Positions 5,795 through 6,990 of a DNA stretch of 6,990 nt are shown here, one piece after another. The notes under the pieces are model-generated. The model had not been told where the DNA came from and did not search any database. It saw only the letters and a list, made by a program, of their open reading frames with translations. The DNA comes from an uncultured Collinsella sp. GTDB lineage: Bacteria; Actinomycetota; Coriobacteriia; Coriobacteriales; Coriobacteriaceae. The position numbers and the translations under genes are program-made. Within the stretch, counting starts at the first letter, position 1. Each line of letters begins with the position of its first letter. Location of the stretch: the NCBI GenBank assembly GCA_902495265.1, contig CABUWR010000070.1, positions 1 through 6,990 of the forward strand. The letters are read 5' to 3'.

Positions 5795-6990
5795 ATGGCC
5801 GAGGTTTGGCGCTTCTTTGCGCATGAGGACGATTTTGCCGATATAGACGAGGCAGGCGCGTGCGAGCGCTTGGGCCGCGTGCTGTCGTTTCCGACTATCT
5901 CGAGCATGGATGCCGGGGCGGTGGACTGGCGGCCCTTCGACGACCTACGCGCCTATATGCAGCAGGCCTGGCCGCATGTATTTGCGGCGGGCGAGGTCGA
6001 GCTTATCGACCATTCGCTATTGGTGACGCTTAGCGGTTCCGACCCTGACCTCAAGCCCATTATGCTCATGGGCCACATGGACGTGGTTCCCGTGGTGCCG
6101 GGTACCGAGGCCGACTGGACGCACGACCCCTTTAGCGGGCACGTGGACGACACCTACATCTGGGGCCGTGGAGCGATCGACATGAAGGACCAGGTCGCAG
6201 GCATTCTCGAGGCGGTTGAGTACGCGCTGGCGCATGGCTGGGAGCACGAGCGCACGCTGCTCCTGGCCTTTGGCCAGGACGAGGAGACGACGCAGTACGG
6301 CGCAGGCGCCATCGGCCGCGCGCTCGAGGAGCGCGGTATTGAACTTGAATACCTGATTGACGAGGGTGACTACCGCATCGTTTCGGCTGTCGAGTACGGC
6401 GCGGGCGAGGGCTGGCTTATGCATGCCGACCTTGCCGAGAAGGGCTACGCCGACATCGTGCTCAAGACGAAGAGTGAGGGCGGGCATTCCTCCAACCCCT
6501 ACGGTGGCACATCGCTCGAGGTGCTGAGCCGCGCTATCGCCGCAATCTGCGATATCGAGTGGCCGACGCGCGTGACCGACTTGCTTGCCGCCCAGCTTGT
6601 CGAGTTAGGGCTCTACACGGCGGATGAAATTGCCGCCAACGGGGGCGCCATTGTCCGCGATTGCCTTGCCAGCAAGAAGCTCTATCCGCTGGTGACGACC
6701 ACCTGCGCGCCCACGCAGATCGAGGGCGGCAGCACCGGCGCCAACGTAATGCCGCAGGATATGTGGGCCAACATCAACTTCCGCATGCTCGAGGGCACAA
6801 GCGTGGCCGACGTTGTGGCGCGCTGCCGCGAAGCGGTTGCCGGGGCGGACCTTGCCGGTCGTGTCGAAGTGGAGCTGGGCCCCGGCAGCTCCGAACCCTC
6901 GCCGTCCCCGCGCATCGGTGGTCCCGGCCTCGAGACGGTTCGCTCCATCGCCGCCCGCTATTTCCGTAATCCAAAGGGGACGGAGGAAAA
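5795..6990 (+). CDS. M20 family metallopeptidase (Zn-dependent, carboxypeptidase S-like), 3' end missing or broken
   Basis: There are 398 complete codons to the right edge and no stop. The protein is a cytosolic-type M20 enzyme that cleaves dipeptides, peptides or N-acyl amino acids. Metal-site motifs are present in order: MGHMDVVPV (92-100) with His94 and Asp96; GRGAIDMKD (124-132) with the bridging Asp129; GQDEE (160-164) with general-base Glu163 and metal ligand Glu164; and LIDEGD (187-192) with Asp189. The lid/dimerisation domain follows, with SEGGHSSNPYGG (227-238), His231 and the STGANVMP-type loop (313-320). The last zinc-ligand His, normally about 40 residues after the SIAARYF motif (385-390), is not reached. 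Instead YF is followed by RNPKGTEE, encoded by a repeat-like stretch (see 6972-6990). ATG 5795 is preceded by AAAGGA (5785-5790) with a short 4-base gap. The start is chosen because an ATG at 5790 leads to a different, short frame. Confidence 0.88.
   Translation, partial: MAEVWRFFAHEDDFADIDEAGACERLGRVLSFPTISSMDAGAVDWRPFDDLRAYMQQAWPHVFAAGEVELIDHSLLVTLSGSDPDLKPIMLMGHMDVVPVVPGTEADWTHDPFSGHVDDTYIWGRGAIDMKDQVAGILEAVEYALAHGWEHERTLLLAFGQDEETTQYGAGAIGRALEERGIELEYLIDEGDYRIVSAVEYGAGEGWLMHADLAEKGYADIVLKTKSEGGHSSNPYGGTSLEVLSRAIAAICDIEWPTRVTDLLAAQLVELGLYTADEIAANGGAIVRDCLASKKLYPLVTTTCAPTQIEGGSTGANVMPQDMWANINFRMLEGTSVADVVARCREAVAGADLAGRVEVELGPGSSEPSPSPRIGGPGLETVRSIAARYFRNPKGTEE
6972..6990 (+). repeat. Possible start of a GGGGACGG-type repeat at the window edge
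   Basis: CAAAGGGGACGG (6972-6983), followed by AGGAAAA, matches the minus-strand core of the 523-555 palindrome (CAAAGGGACGG) apart from one extra G. It begins just where the M20 peptidase departs from the expected family sequence. From memory, purine-rich stretches like this recur in Coriobacteriia genomes as intergenic repeats. Only one end is visible, so the call is tentative. Confidence 0.35.

Noticed and set aside
4048..5824. Long minus-strand open frames opposite the permease and ATPase (4048-5319, 4745-5824)
   Set aside because: They lie antisense to strongly recognisable ABC genes, and their translations are composition-driven with no domain signature.

Overview
The window is GC-rich, densely packed bacterial DNA with strong G/C preference at third codon positions, Shine-Dalgarno (SD) starts and short intergenic gaps. 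The gene styles suggest a high-GC Gram-positive gut anaerobe, most likely a Coriobacteriia member such as Collinsella. These include a Tat-type lipoprotein binding protein, an acidic single-pass membrane protein with a C-terminal PGxY beta domain, and GGGACGG-type intergenic palindromes. This placement is inference from style and memory; no rRNA or marker gene is present.

Layout. Positions 1-479 (minus strand) hold the N-terminal third of an MFS transporter whose gene leaves the window on the left. Its promoter appears to be leaderless. The divergent intergenic region 480-725 holds that promoter and two separate inverted repeats (523-555 and 575-641). Positions 726-1595 (plus) encode an unrecognised single-pass membrane protein. 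Positions 1675-2568 (plus) encode an aldose 1-epimerase family protein, followed by a strong terminator hairpin nested inside a longer inverted repeat. Positions 2830-5722 (plus) form a polar amino-acid ABC importer operon: Tat/lipobox substrate-binding protein, a permease with an N-terminal extension, and an ATPase. A GC-rich hairpin (5746-5770) separates this operon from an M20 family peptidase (5795 to the right edge).

How the genes relate. The binding protein, permease and ATPase would together form one importer for an amino acid or similar polar solute. The M20 peptidase downstream could release amino acids from peptides or N-acyl conjugates. The importer ATPase carries an in-frame TAG between its D-loop and H-loop. 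As written, the operon cannot make a normal full-length ATPase unless the stop is read through, is a sequence error, or another ATPase substitutes.

Most notable points: the amber codon in the ATPase; the peptidase frame, which runs at the right edge into a CAAAGGGGACGG stretch that resembles the palindrome near 540 and may be a repeat truncating the gene; the cluster of inverted repeats; and the predicted leaderless promoter of the MFS gene. I found no clear evidence for a wholly new multi-gene system here.
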